A DNA stretch of 45,000 nucleotides. It comes from Prorocentrum cordatum (Eukaryota > Sar > Dinophyceae > Prorocentrales > Prorocentraceae). Each line of letters begins with the position of its first letter. The first letter of the stretch is position 1. Under the pieces are notes generated by a model. It saw only the letters and a list, made by a program, of their open reading frames with translations, had not been told where the DNA came from and did not search any database. The position numbers and the translations under genes are program-made. Below are positions 18,749 through 29,713 of this stretch, piece after piece. Location of the stretch: NCBI GenBank assembly GCA_963575745.1, contig CAUYUJ010004773.1, forward strand, positions 1 to 45,000, given 5' to 3'.

Positions 18749-19815
18749 TGGCGAGTTTGCTGGCTTCAGCACCGCAAGGGGGAGTTCGCGGCCAGATCGT
18801 CGGGATGTCTCTGGCGGTTTGCCTGTTTGGTGGCTTGCATTTTTTGTGCTCTCAGAGCAGATTGTGAGGATGTGCCAACCGATTGAGTGTTTTCAGCACC
18901 CCAGGGAGGAACCGCCAGGAGCGGTTTCACTGCACCGTTCGCGGCCAGATTGTGGGGATGCCCCAGGCGGTTTGTCAGTTTGGTGGTTTTGATTTCAGCT
19001 CTTTCAGAGCAGGTTGGAAAGATATATCCGCTGGTCTGCTGGTTTGAGCACCCCAGGGGGGAGCCGCCCAGATTGGTTTCACGGCCCCGTTCTCGGCCAG
19101 ATTGTGGGGATGTCTCAGGCGGTTTGGCTTGGGCTTCGGTATTTTCAAAATATCATTGTGAGGCTGTCTCGGCCGATCTGTTGGCTTGAGCCGCCCAGAG
19201 TGGTTTCACGGCCCCGTTCTCGGCCAGATTGTGGGGATTCCTCAGGCGGTTTGTCTGCTTGGTGGCCAGGACGGTGATTTCAGGGCAGATTGTGACGATG
19301 TCGCAGCCGACCTGCTGGCTTCAGCACCCCCGGGGGGAGCCGCCAGGGGTGGTTTCACTGCCCCGTTCGCGGCCAGTTCGTATGAATAGCTCAGACGGTT
19401 TATTTATTTTATGATTGTGACTTCGGTGCTTTCAGAACCGATTATGAGGTTGTCTCAGCCGATCTGCTGGTCTCAGCACCTCAAGGGGGAGCTGGCATGG
19501 CACGTTCGCGGCCAGATTGTGGGGATGTCTCAAACAGGTTGCTAGTCTTCACCCGCTTAGTTCTCTGCGTTCAGAGCAGACTGTGAGGATGTCGTGGGCG
19601 AGGCGCTGGCTTCAACACCCCAAGGGCAAGGGGGGAGCCGCCAGGGAGAAGATTGCGAGGACGTCTCGAGCGAGGTGCCGGTTAGCACCTACCTCAAAGA
19701 GGAGCCACCAGGAACAGATTTTGAGGATGTGTCAGCCCCCCAAGGGGGAGCCGCCAAGGGGTAGCACACTCGCCCGTTCGCTGCTGGATCGTGGGGATGT
19801 CTCGAGCGAGGCGTC
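18749..19815. repeat. Minisatellite with units of about 127-153 bp, 7-8 copies
   Basis: GCGGCCAGAT-type words occur at 18788, 18941, 19093, 19220, 19369 and 19508, followed by GGGGATGTCTC and a GGCGGTTTG block. Later units to 19815 are degenerate (CTGGATCGTGGGGATGTCTC). Each unit also carries CAGCACCCC and GGGGGAGCCGCC. No protein frame persists through the array. Confidence 0.9.
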
Positions 19816-20085
19816 GCCCGTGTTGCTCTGAAGACGCCTGTCCATTCAGAGCCCCAGGCTCACCCCGAAATAAAACAACGGACTGCCGCCAGGGAGGAGC
19901 TGGGAGGACGGAGGAGGACTCAGGAGGACGCAGGAGGAGGGAGAAGGGATAAGTGAGAACGAGAAGGGAGGGGGCACGAGAGAGAGACGCCGTGCACGTC
20001 ACAGGTGCATTGGCGAAAGTGAAACGGCAGTGCTGCGAAGCATGAAATGGAAAATCCTAAGATAGTATAATAATACACTACCGCG
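19816..20085. other. Sequence between the minisatellite and the LINE
   Basis: GGAGGAC-type repeats at about 19896-19945 and a short AT-rich piece near 20060-20080. This would be the 3' side of the minus-strand LINE. No poly-A or poly-T tail is visible. Confidence 0.5.
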
Positions 20086-21729
20086 TTAAAGCGCAGAGCT
20101 GAAGCTTTCGGCGATCGACCGCCAGGCATCCAGCCCTTCCTGCCACAGAACGCTCAAGGCCTGAGGTCCGCCAGACGCCTGGCATGCCATGTCGCACACA
20201 CACACACACACACATCGTTTCCACGAGTTTCTCGGCCTGCCGCGCCTCCATGCGCCGAAGGGGTGCGCCAATGCGGTCGTGCCTGGCATAAAGACAGATC
20301 TCCGGATGGCGCTGTCGTCGGGCATGGTCGCGATCTTCCCCATCAGGAGGAGCTGCCGGTACGTCAAAGTGGAACTCAGAGGTTTATTGCCGCAGGTGTT
20401 CAAGACAGCTTTATTCGATATACGACTGTTGTACGGGTGCGGTATACCCGCGAGCTTTCGCAGGCATCGGGCTTGAAGAGCGTCCAACTTCAAACGCTCT
20501 GTCTTGTTGAGCCACACGGTGCGCATACAGTACATCAATTTCGCCACGACACACGCGGCGAAGATCTTCACCTTTCGGTCCAAACTTCTGCTCGTGTGCT
20601 TCCAGATCCTGCAGAGCACGTCGAAATCTTTCCGCGCCATGCCGAGCCGACGGTTGACTTCGGTGCCGCTGTCGCCGCTGGAGCTGATCATGCCGCCCAG
20701 GTAGATCATGTTGTCCTTCTGCTGGACGGGCTGGCCATCCGGGCGCAGGATGTGCGTCTGGCAACCGACTGTGAGGACCTCCAACTTACCCCAATTGAAG
20801 GCCAGACCGTAATTACCTCCCGCCACCCGGACGCTCTCCATCATCTCGCGCACGCACTCGTCCGAAGCCCCGACAATCAAGGTGTCATCTGCGTAGATCA
20901 GCTCACTGAGATGCAACTGGTCGTCCTGGTGTAGGCCTTTGCGTAGCATGTCGTGGCTTGCGTCCTGCATCAGCAGCGTCATCACAATGGAGAACAGGCA
21001 GGGGGAGAGCGGGCAGCCCTGGGAGATTCCGAGAGGCTGCGCGTGCGGCTCGGAGGTGGCCCCGGCATCCTTCACGCGAAAGCTCCTGTTGTTGTAGATC
21101 GACTTCACTGCGGCCACGTATTTCGCAGGTGCGCCGAAGCGAGCGAGTGCGAGCATGAGGCTGTCCGGCGATATGCTGTCGAAGGCTTCGGCCCAATCCA
21201 GTGCGAGTCAGATCAATGAGTCCGAATTCGCTTCCAGCGCGTCCTCGATCAGGCGCCTGGCAATGAAGAGGGCGTCAGCGCTACCAGCACCAGAGCGGAA
21301 GCCGAACTGCGTCTTCCAAATGCGTTGCTCGGCACCCACGTCTTTCAGACGTGCCAACAACACCAAGGCGTACAACTTGTACCCGATTGGCAATAACGAT
21401 ATGGGGCGGTAGTTCGCACAATCGGCTGTATCGCCCTTCTTAAAGATCGCGGTGACGATGGCCTCGTGCCAAGTGTCCGGCACGTGGGACTCCTCCCCGC
21501 ATCGGTTGCATAGCAAAACCGCCCACTCGCAGGCCGAAGAACCCCTCTCGCATATTGCTTTCCAGAACTCGGCAGGCACGCCGTCTTGGCTGGAAGCCTT
21601 ATTGCATTTCAGAGAACGCGCCGCCGTGCGCACCTCCTGCTCTGTCATGGGGCCCAGATCGTCTGGCAGCGCGTCCCCCGCAGGCGCCGGGTCGTCGATC
21701 AGGGTCGTCGGCCGTACTGTACTGCCCAT
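20086..21729 (-). pseudogene. LINE reverse transcriptase, one in-frame stop
   Basis: One frame runs 21729 to 20086 apart from a single TGA at 21208-21210. Fingers/palm motifs in order: CNKASSQDGVPAEFWKAI; FKKGDTADCANYRPISLLP; FGFRSGAGSADALFIARRLI; after the stop, LALDWAEAFDSISPDSL (first catalytic Asp); GISQGCPLSPCLFSIVMTLL; LIYADDTLIVGA, the YADD box at 20884-20895; YLGGMISSSGD; and a thumb/C-terminal region with RCLRKLAGIPHPYN and RRGRPRNSWK. All catalytic Asp residues are present. The stop sits where related proteins have a hydrophobic residue. A (CA)n microsatellite at 20194-20215 is in frame and adds alternating Val-Cys near the C terminus. Target-primed reverse transcription is the family role; this copy is inactive because of the stop and the broken endonuclease. 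Confidence 0.9.
20194..20215. repeat. (CA)n microsatellite inside the RT frame
   Basis: Eleven CA units. On the coding strand they read GTG TGT as Val-Cys repeats without breaking the frame. Confidence 0.92.
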
Positions 21730-22450
21730 TGGATCGTCGAAAAGTAATGCGCCAGCGTGTCTGCTCTGGCATCGCTGTCAACTGGCAGTCCCTGAGAGTT
21801 GTGCATGCGACCCTGTGCGGCCCTATGTCCTTGTCGCAATTTCCGCACCTCGCCCCAATCTCAGTGACGCAGCCGGTCGTCAAGCCATTTGCTTTTATCA
21901 TGTTTGATTGGAGCCTTGACCCTACCTTGCAACATTTTCTCTCGAAACTTCTGCCCGCGATTTCTGGCATCACTCCGTGCTGCAATGAGGTCCAAGGTGG
22001 CAGCGCTGATCCAAGGCTGGGCACAGTGTCCACTGACCTGCGGCACAGTGGCAGCAGCAGCCGAAGAGAAAGCAGTAACCACGCAGGGACGACGTATCCG
22101 TGACGTTTCTCTTCCATGTACTCGACGAAATGGCTGCAGAATTCCCCATGCGTCGGCTCCCGCGACACCTCGGGCAGATCGTACTTGGGAGGAGCCGTCT
22201 GCGAAGGTTTTCGTATATCCAACTGGATCTGACATAACAACAAGAAATAATGTGAAACCAAAGCGATTTCTTTGCAACTCCGGACGTCGCGAATGCGCGG
22301 CAGTTCTTGTTTGCAGCAAAGTAGGAAATCAATATGCACAAAATGTTCTGGTAATGGAGGGTCTGCTGGAGAGGAGCCCACGTTGAAACACGTGATCTGT
22401 AGCCCCGGCGGGTGGTTGAAGAATGTGTCGGTGATCGATAACCCACAAGT
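21730..22450 (-). pseudogene. LINE linker between endonuclease and RT
   Basis: On minus, PWISAATLDLIAARSDARNR and VKAPIKHDKSKWLDDRLRH (about 21865-21990) look like the conserved spacer that precedes RT in LINE proteins. A change of frame follows, with WGEVRKLRQGHRAAQ-like sequence up to the RT. Further upstream the reading is fragmented. Confidence 0.6.
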
Positions 22451-23010
22451 GCTACAGAATTCAGAGAGTAAGCTTCGATTGGAAGTAGGGCTGTGTTGGG
22501 CCATCGGTGTTCCGAATATGCACGTATTCCTCAATGTGGGCCTCTTCGCCGGCGTACCGCCTGTGAAGCCTTGCATTGAAATCTCCTGGTGCCAGTGTCC
22601 GCTGACGGCCAGATATTCCAGCGACTGCCTCAGAGAGCTTCGCATAGAACTCCTGCCTGTCATCGAAATGCTTGCCGCTATGAGGGCCATAGAGACAGAA
22701 TGCTGGCAGTTTTCCTCTGTGGACCCTGAGCTCGATGAATTTAGTCCTGCGAAAAATATGTTGAAATTACGCTCCTCCGGAGTCCTGGCGATATCAGGAA
22801 AGCAACGCCGGCAGTTTCTTGATTGTCAGCGTCCCCATATTGAATGAGTAAGTCGTCTTTGTCTGTCATGCTGTAGACTGACTCCGATCTGTGCGTCCCC
22901 TGGATTGCCAGAACACCGATGTTCAGCTTCTGCATGTGGACCTGAAGTTCCTCCACCTTTGCCTCGGTGAGGCCCTCCACGTTCCAGGAACCAATCGTGA
23001 CATCTCTCCT
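22451..23010 (-). pseudogene. APE-type endonuclease remnant of the LINE
   Basis: The N-terminal part reads GSWNVEGLTEAKVEELQ, then LNIGVLAIQGTHRSES, where active relatives have QETH with a catalytic Glu. Here the Glu is Gly. AGVAFLISPGLRRSVIS follows, then a stop at 22738-22740. A later frame has the GDFNARLHRR motif (GATTTCAAT complement at 22572-22583), the family's GDFN box. The domain nicks target DNA in LINE integration. The Glu-to-Gly change and frameshifts show loss of function. Confidence 0.8.
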
Positions 23011-23060
23011 GCAAGGTCGTAGTAGCCCCCCTCGAAAGCCAGGGCCGTTCTCAATTGGTG

Positions 23061-23440
23061 TTTGCGTGCACTGTGAATTCTTTAACCGATGACTTATAGG
23101 TGCAGTATTGCCGACTGCGGGTGAAACATCGCTGGGTTGATCTGGTAGTCAACGGCCTGGGCGACCTCGCCCGCCTCCCTCGTCGCCGCCTTGCGTGCCC
23201 TTTGCATTCCCTCATCCTCCTCCTCCGCCCTCGTCCTTATCATCATCATTCCCCTGCTCCTCCGCATTTCCTCCTCCTCCTCCTCGTCCGCCTCCCTCGT
23301 CGATGCCCTCCCCCCTCGCAAGCAGAAGCCCGCCCAGCGCCAGGCCGCAAGTTCCACGTCCGGGCCCACGCGCTGGTCAGCGGGTGCCCGCGCTGCGGCT
23401 TCTCGCGCGCCTGGCTGCACCGCGAGGCCGCAGCGCCCCG
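23061..23440. repeat. CT/TCC-rich tract
   Basis: TCCTCC and CCTCGTC runs at about 23205-23305, mixed with GC-rich sequence. The open frames on both strands are low complexity. Confidence 0.6.
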
Positions 23441-23451
23441 ACCACCCCGTT

Positions 23452-23496
23452 CTCCTCCTCCTCCTCCTCCTCCTCCTCCTCCTCCTCCTTCTCCAT
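23452..23496. repeat. (CTC)n array
   Basis: A pure CTC run that directly borders composite repeat copy 2. Confidence 0.93.
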
Positions 23497-24545
23497 TCCT
23501 TCTCTTGATAACTAACTTCTCCCTGTCGCACCCCGAGGCCAGTTTTCGGGGCGGGCCGGGCGTTTCGCTCTGAGATTTCCTCACCACTTATAACCCTGAA
23601 GCTTAAAAGCTGACAGCAGTTTCGTAGATGAAGGGCGGGTGGTTTTCAAAATGTCACTCTCGCCTTAGCGCCGCGCACATTCGTTCTCAAATTTGAAAGG
23701 GCTTCCCGGATTGAGGGTGGGTCGTTTTCAAAATGTGGCTCTCGCCTTAGCGCCGCGCACATTCGTTTTACATTTTGCAAGAGTTTCACGGATTGAGGGC
23801 GGGTCGTTTTCAAAATGTGACTTTCGTTTTAGCGCCGTGCGCATTCGTTTTAAGCATTTGCAAGAGCTTCCCGGATTGAGGGCGGGTGGTTTTCAGAACG
23901 TGGCTCTCGGCGTAGCGCCGCGCACATTCGTTTTAAATATTTGCCAGAGTTTCACGCATTGAGGGCGGATCGCTTTGAAAATGCGGCTCTCGCCTTAGCG
24001 CCGCGCACATTCGTTTTACATGTTTGCAAGAGTTTCGCGGATTGAGGGTGGTTCCTTTTCAAAATGTGGCTCTCGCCTTAGCGCCGCGCGCATTCTGGAT
24101 GCAAAATTGCAAGAGTTTCACGGATTGAAGGCGGTTCCTTTTCAACATGTGGCTCTCGCCTCAGCGCCGCGCACATTCTGGATACAAAATTGCAAGGGTT
24201 TCGCGGACTCCCATGATCGACGTACCAGAAATGGTGTTCTGGAAGGATTCACGATTTTGAGGGCGCAACAGTTAGAATTTTTGAGGGCGCAACAGTTAGG
24301 ATGGCTCGCGGAGGTGAGGTCCCAGGAATGGCGTTCTGGCACGATTCAGGACCGTCAAGACGCAACAGTCAGGTTTATCCGTGGCGTTGGAATGCCGAGT
24401 ATAATGCTTTGGCATGCTTCAGGGTCTTCAAACGGTTGTTTTCCAAGGAGGCAGGTCCCTCTGTGGAAATGAACCGTTGTAGGCGCCTTTGAAGAGGGAG
24501 CTTAGGGGGAGGTTTATTCCAACATCGTTGGTGACTCTTGGGTTT
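23497..24545 (-). repeat. Composite dispersed repeat, copy 2 (inverted)
   Basis: Reverse complement of 3736-4430. The tail (CGAGGCCAGTTTTCGGGGCG and GGCGTTTCGC), the 83-bp minisatellite, and the unique part (GCATGCTTCAGGGTCTTC, CTTTGAAGAGGGAGCTTAG, GGTTTATTCCAACATCG) are in the mirrored order. It is longer mainly because the minisatellite has more units and because of an internal duplication GAGGGCGCAACAGTTAG near 24260-24298. Confidence 0.88.
23627..24205 (-). repeat. 83-bp minisatellite, about 7 copies
   Basis: GATTGAGGG-type words at 23709, 23791, 23874, 23957, 24040 and 24123 give steps of 82-83 bp; one more partial unit starts near 23627. Each unit contains CTCGCCTTAGCGCCGCGCAC. Confidence 0.94.
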
Positions 24546-24551
24546 ACATTG

Positions 24552-24600
24552 GTCCTCCTCCTCCTCCTCCTCTTCCGTCCTCCTCCTCCTCCTCCTTTTC
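24552..24600. repeat. (TCC)n array
   Basis: Two TCC runs separated by TTCCG border the other end of composite repeat copy 2. Confidence 0.92.
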
Positions 24601-26655
24601 ACGTTGCGCAAACATAGGGCTGCAGCCTGGAGCGCTTTGGGATGCAAGAAAAACGAGAACGCCGACTTAGCGGAGCGAAAACAAATTAGTCCTGCCTGGC
24701 GCAGCTGAAGCGGGCAGGCAAAAAGTACAGGAAAAGAAGAGGGCCCCAAAGGGCACAGAGTATGCGCCAGCCAGGCGGTCTGCCAGGAGGAGGGACCGAA
24801 CGAAAGATAACCTTCGTCTCATCCGATCCAAAGACGGGCGAACGGAGAGGGAGCGAACTACACTTGCAACAGTAGGCAGTAATAGCGCTGCAATCTCTAG
24901 AGTTAATTTTTGTTTCCCTCCCCCTAACCTCAGGATAACCTCCCATCCTTGTCAGTTCAGGCTAGCAGCGCCTAAGGTAAAGAGACGCACAGAAAATAAT
25001 GCACAGCAGGCGACGCTAGTAAGGCGCAGTGGAAGAGGCGCCGATTAGAGGTGCGGCAAGCAGTTGAGCGATATCAATTCTTTATATCATGTGCATCCGA
25101 CGGGCGGAAGTGTTAGATTGTCTGAGCTAGCTGGTCCTGCGCTTTAGGGTGAACCCGAGGCTGGCGTATCTAAACATTTCGGGTATCAAGATGCTGCTTG
25201 GAATCCCGGTGAGTGTCAAAGAATGCCTGCCGTGGGGCCGACTCCTTGGCGTCCAGGGGCCCGCTATCCCGCCCTCCTCATAGATCCCCGCCGTAATCTC
25301 GAAAGCCCACTATCCCCAGCATCTGGACGACCAAAGAGCCTGGCTGATTTACATGGCATTATGAAGCACGTAATCTTCTGCCGTGGGAGGCTGGCTCAGT
25401 CGGTACTGGCTGGCCGTAGGCAGTGCATGATATTGTTGACTTGTTAAGGGTCTGGAGCTGGAGAGAAGAGCCAGATGATCAGGAGGCGGAGAGGAGTTCA
25501 GGATGATCGAGGTTCAAGCTGAACATTGGACAGTAACAAGACAGTAGAGCATGGCGGAAATTCTTGGGCTGCAACTCAGGGTTTTGTGGTTCACCCCTCC
25601 GGGTTTAGCACGAACCCTTGTTATCAATAGGTTGGCGCAGTGCAGCTTGGCTGGCATGTAGCTCTAGTGATGTCGGTGACAGGACATGTGCTGCTACCTT
25701 CGTCGGTTAAACGGGGGGCCACTCCTTGTACCCAGGGGGACCTGAACAAAAGAGCGCACACGGCTGATGTATAGTTCATGGCACAAGAAAAACAAGTGAG
25801 TCTGATCAGAGGAAAGGTTGGCTAGTAATGGCAGCTCTGAGTGCGGTGTGATGAACTTGGGCGGTGAGCGGGAACAAAGCGTGAGGAGCAAAACGCAGTA
25901 CGACATACTACAGCAGGGGGCAACTGCTCCCTCTGTCGCGGAACGTGTCTTCTCCCCATCCCGATCCCACCACGTTACAGCCACCCTCCCAGCCAAAGTA
26001 GATAAGGTATGAGTTAACAGCAAGGAGAGGCTAAACAATCAATTCTTGGGCTGCTGCCCGTGTCGAGTACCCATATGCTGAAAGTATGTGAATCACAGGC
26101 TGAAGTCCGCACCGGCCTCCTCCCTACTCAAGTACCCGCACCCGCCACCACGAGTCAATTGACAGAGAGCGTGCTGCTGAACGCCTGAGATGTACAACAA
26201 GGAGAACACAAACATGGACGGACCAAGAGCAAGCAGCAACGACCCGGAAGGAGGAGGGGGGAGCAGGTGTGTGCTGCCGAGCCGAAGCCAGAGAGGCACG
26301 TGCGCCTGGTGTCAGCAAGCGGACACGAGGCCCCACATACTCCCCACGACCCTAGCAGGGAACCAAACCCGAGGGGGGGGAGGAGAGGCCAAAGGCCCAG
26401 CGGAGCGGGAAAGCAGGATGGGCCTGGGTAACAAGCGCAGCGCGTAAATAATGGTAAAAGGCTGTGACAAGTGTAACATGAGAGGCAAAGCACCTGTGTA
26501 GCTTTGGCGCCAGCAACTGCAACAGTAGGGAGGGGGAGGGAGCCGCTCAGTAATCCTTGTTCTGGTAGTCCTTGTAGTTCTGGGAATGGTTGAGGTGGAG
26601 GTCGTGTGGTCGTAGACTCTTTGCCGTGCGGTGGTGGGAGATGTGAGGTCGTAGG
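24601..26655. other. About 2 kb without a recognised gene or repeat
   Basis: The least repetitive and least GC-rich part of the window. I see no long conserved frame, tRNA or tandem repeat. The word GGCTGGCTCAGTCGGTA at 25389-25405 resembles a tRNA D-arm, but no other arm follows. Confidence 0.55.
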
Positions 26656-26910
26656 TCCTAGTGTTCCAATATCCTCATCCTCTTCTTCCTCCTCCTCATC
26701 CTCCTGCAACGCGCGCTACGGCTGTCTTTGCAGAGTGCCCGCGGGGCCGGCGCTGCAGACTCCCGGAGCCCCCGTCGTCTCGGATCGGACGAAAGACGTC
26801 GTCGTCGGTCGTTGGTCGTCGGTCGTCGTCGGCATCTGCGTCCGTCGCCGTCGTCGTCGTCATCGTCGTCGTCATTGGTCGTCGGTCGTCGTCGGCGTCT
26901 TCGTCCGTCG

Positions 26911-26948
<38 letters not shown>

Positions 26949-26971
26949 CCCGTCCTCATCGTCGTCGTGGA

Positions 26972-27004
<33 letters not shown>

Positions 27005-27045
27005 GTCGTTGGTCGTTGGTCGTCGGTCGTCGGCGCGCAGCTGGT
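26656..27045. repeat. GTC/TCC array with GGTCGTTGGTCGTCGG higher-order words
   Basis: A TCC run at about 26680-26703, then GTC/CGT triplets from 26790 to 27030 with GGTCGTC spacers and two copies of a roughly 65-bp unit near 26815 and 26878. Confidence 0.9.
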
Positions 27046-27180
27046 TTCGGCCCTGCTACCAGGCGCCCTTTGCGGTGCATGGGCACCTCCAGCGCCGGGA
27101 GGCCCTGGTGAAATGAGCTGTGTGAGTTGATTCGCTAACCGCCCCTTTGCCAACCCCCCTTTCGTCCGACCCGATCGTTA
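27046..27180. repeat. Dispersed repeat, copy related to 2.83-2.98 kb
   Basis: Shares ordered words with 2831-2985: GCAGCTGGTTTCGG, CTCCAGCGCC, TGATTCGC and a CGTCCGA-type end. Confidence 0.6.
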
Positions 27181-27396
27181 CGGGAAGTGTGCGAGAAAGT
27201 CTCGGTGGTCGGCTGTTTGTAGCTTCTGTCCCGGCGATCTGTTTTTCCCCACATTTCGGCGTTTTGGGCCGGCCCATCGGGCCCCGTGACCAAAAAGAAT
27301 CAGGGACGAACAGTTACCCTTGGGTTTTGTCAGGACCTCTAGGGCCGCGCATTGAACAAATGGTATCGTCGGATGCCTGGTTCGTGGCCGACCCAA

Positions 27397-27545
27397 GTGT
27401 AGGAAAGCGTAGTTCGTGGTTTCCTATCATTATCCGTGCCTTCTTTGCCCGATACATCCGCGCGTTTGAAGTGTAGGAGCGTGTAGTTTTGTGATTTCCT
27501 ACCATTAGTTCTGCGCGCGTTCGGCGCCGCAAAAGCCATATTCCC
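27397..27545. repeat. 74-bp tandem duplication (diverged)
   Basis: GTGTAGGA begins at 27397 and 27471. Each copy continues with GTAGTT, a TTTCCTA(T/C)CATTA block, and ends GC-rich. Confidence 0.7.
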
Positions 27546-27803
27546 AACATCGCCATTAACCAACATCGCCGTTAGCGTGGCCCTTCCCTGGGCGCGCTTA
27601 TTGCAGTCGGACCGAGGTGTGAGATCGAGGTCGATTCGGGGAGGGTGCCCCGATGGTCTTCCTGTCTGTTGGATGCTCTTGTGCATCCCGGGGGGGAGGG
27701 CACCTTCGAACGATCCGAGGGTCTGGGGTGCTTTGGCCAGCGGAGGGCCTCACATTCCTGAAGGGTGTTCTTCTGGCTTAGATCCGACTATACACTCTAC
27801 ACG
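27546..27803. other. Spacer with a short AACATCGCC duplicate
   Basis: AACATCGCCATTAACC is followed by AACATCGCCGTTAGC at about 27548-27579. No gene. Confidence 0.5.
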
Positions 27804-27948
27804 ATGCTTAAGAAAACCCAAGTTTTCGGCCAGAGTCTCGATTATTCTTAACGTTTCAATGTAAATCTTAAGATTTGAATAGAAATGTTGGGTTTTTTTA
27901 TTCAAGTTCTGAGACTATGAATTTCTTAACCCATGGTTTCTTAAGCAT
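27804..27948. mobile_element. AT-rich foldback (TIR) element, 145 bp
   Basis: The left end ATGCTTAAGAAAACC (27804-27818) is inverted at the right end GGTTTCTTAAGCAT (27935-27948). A second palindrome AATCTTAAGATT lies in the middle, and GAGTCTCGA and TGAGACT sit symmetrically. It is far more AT-rich than its surroundings. It could be a MITE-like element. No clear target duplication was found. Confidence 0.5.
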
Positions 27949-28609
27949 TTCGCTGTTAAAGCCACGTTCCTTCACTATCGGTTGCAGCAAGGGTACGGGA
28001 GGACGAGGATGGTCGAGGAGGAGGACGAGGATGATGAGGAGGATGTAGTCTGTGATGTTCCTAGCGTTTTCAGGATTCATAACACGTTTTCCCTTAATTA
28101 CTTTCCTCCACCTCCTCAGACTCCTCAACCCTCCGCCCCCTCGGCCCCCTCGTTCTCTCCCTAGGCCTCCTCGTCCTCGCCCTCGTCCTCGGCCCTCCTC
28201 CTCGTCCTGCTCGTCCTCCTAATCGTCCTCCTCGCCGTTCTCCGTTTTCTCTTCCTCCCCCTCGCTTGCTGGTTGGTCCCCATCGCTCGCCTCGTCCTTG
28301 GGTCCTGGGCCCCTCCCCTCGCCTCGCGCGTCGCCCGCCGCCGCCGCGCTTGGCGGCTCGAGCGGCCAGCCGCCCGCGGCTGGCCGCCCGCGCCGCGCGC
28401 GCGCCGCGGCCGCCGCCGCGCCGCGGCCCGCCGCCGCCGCCGCGACCGCAGGCTCGCGAGGGGATGGGGGAGAAGGACGGGAAGGGCGAACGGAAGGGTC
28501 GAGAGACGGAAGGGTCGAGGGGGGGGGTCGAGGGGAGGGTCGAGGGAAGGGCATGGGGGATGGGGGAGGGCCGAGGGGAGGAAGAAGAGGAGGACAGTTC
28601 AGGATTGGG
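27949..28609. other. CT-rich then GC-rich tract, no gene
   Basis: TCGTCCTCC-type repeats at about 28090-28260, GCC/CGC-rich at 28320-28450, and GGGTCGAGG-type repeats at 28490-28560. Open frames here are low-complexity Pro/Arg/Gly. Confidence 0.6.
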
Positions 28610-29395
28610 ACTGCCCCTTATTTTATCCTGTCCTATCCTCCACCTGTCCTCCTACCCTATCCTATCCAATCTTATCTTATCCAATCCGATCCTACCCTAT
28701 CCAATCTGATCCTGTCAGATTCTGTCTCCTCCTGCCCTCCTCCTATCCGACCCTGGGGCCTACCCTACCATATCATATGGCATCCGATCCTATCAGATCC
28801 GATTCCCATGTTGTCCTATCCTATCCTATCCTATCCCATCCTACCCTATCCTAGCATATCCGATCTTACCCTGCAGTACCCTATACTACCCTATTCCCCC
28901 GCCCATCCGATCCTACCATAGCCTATCCGATCATATCATAATATGTCCTATCATCCCCCGATCCTGCCATACCCTATATTACCAGGTCCTATCATACCCG
29001 ATCATTTCCCATCATATATTCTCATGTCATGCTATGTGCTATAATGTCATAGTGTAGCATCCTCCTGCGCTATCCTATCATATCCGATTCGATCCCCATC
29101 CTATCCGATCCTATCCTACCCGGCCTACCCTATCCAATAACATACTAACCTACCCTGCCCTGTACTGTCATATCCTCCTTTTAGCCTGTCCTATCCCATC
29201 CCATCCCCTACCATATCCTATCCTGCCCTACCCGATCCTACCCTATCCTATCCTATCCTATCGTAGCCGATCCCATCCTATCAGATCTTCCTTCTCGTTG
29301 CCTCCCGTATCCTATCATCCCCCTCGTCGCCTATCCTAGCCTGTCCTGTCCTGTCCCAGATGGGCGCCGTCCTATCCTATCCTGCCATCCTGTCC
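28610..29395. repeat. Degenerate TATCC pentanucleotide satellite
   Basis: TATCC/GATCC/TACCC words recur almost without break over nearly 800 bp (for example TATCCTATCCTATCCTATCC near 28817). Translations give Ser-Tyr-Pro-Ile-Leu strings and are not genes. Confidence 0.93.
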
Positions 29396-29713
29396 GACCT
29401 CCTCCTCCGCGTCGCCTCGTCGCCCTCCTCCTCCTCCTCCTCCTCCTCCTCCTCCTCCGCCTCCTCCTCCCGCGGGCCGCGAGGCTGGCCCCGCGCTGCG
29501 CTTCGCCGCGCCGCATCTTCATCAAGGCGCGGCGCGGCGGCCGCGGCGCCCGCAACGGAGGAGTGAGGAGGGACGATGGGGAATGTGGAACGGGGGGACG
29601 GGAAGGAACGGGAATGGGGGGTGGTGGAACGGGGGAGGGAGAGGAAGGGCGGCGGGGAAGGGGAATTACGGTGGGGGCGGTCGTTAAAGAATGTGCCCAA
29701 GAGGCTGCAGGCC
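29396..29713. other. TCC array and purine-rich spacer
   Basis: TCC run at about 29425-29470, a GC-rich piece with GGCGCGGCGGCCGCG, then a GGGA-rich stretch to 29670. Confidence 0.7.

Larger units (their letters stand above)
20086..23060 (-). mobile_element. Decayed LINE (non-LTR retrotransposon)
   Basis: Read on minus, an APE-type endonuclease (from about 23010) is followed by a linker and a reverse transcriptase ending at TAA 20086. Endonuclease and linker are broken by frameshifts and the RT by one stop. No terminal repeat is visible, as expected for LINEs. The 5' border is uncertain (about 23060). Confidence 0.85.

Noticed and set aside
23627-24205. CRISPR-like array
   Set aside because: Units of 83 bp repeat in full with no unique spacers; it is a eukaryotic minisatellite shared with the 4.1-kb locus.
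25389-25405. tRNA D-arm-like word GGCTGGCTCAGTCGGTA
   Set aside because: No acceptor stem, anticodon arm or T-arm in the following 80 bases.
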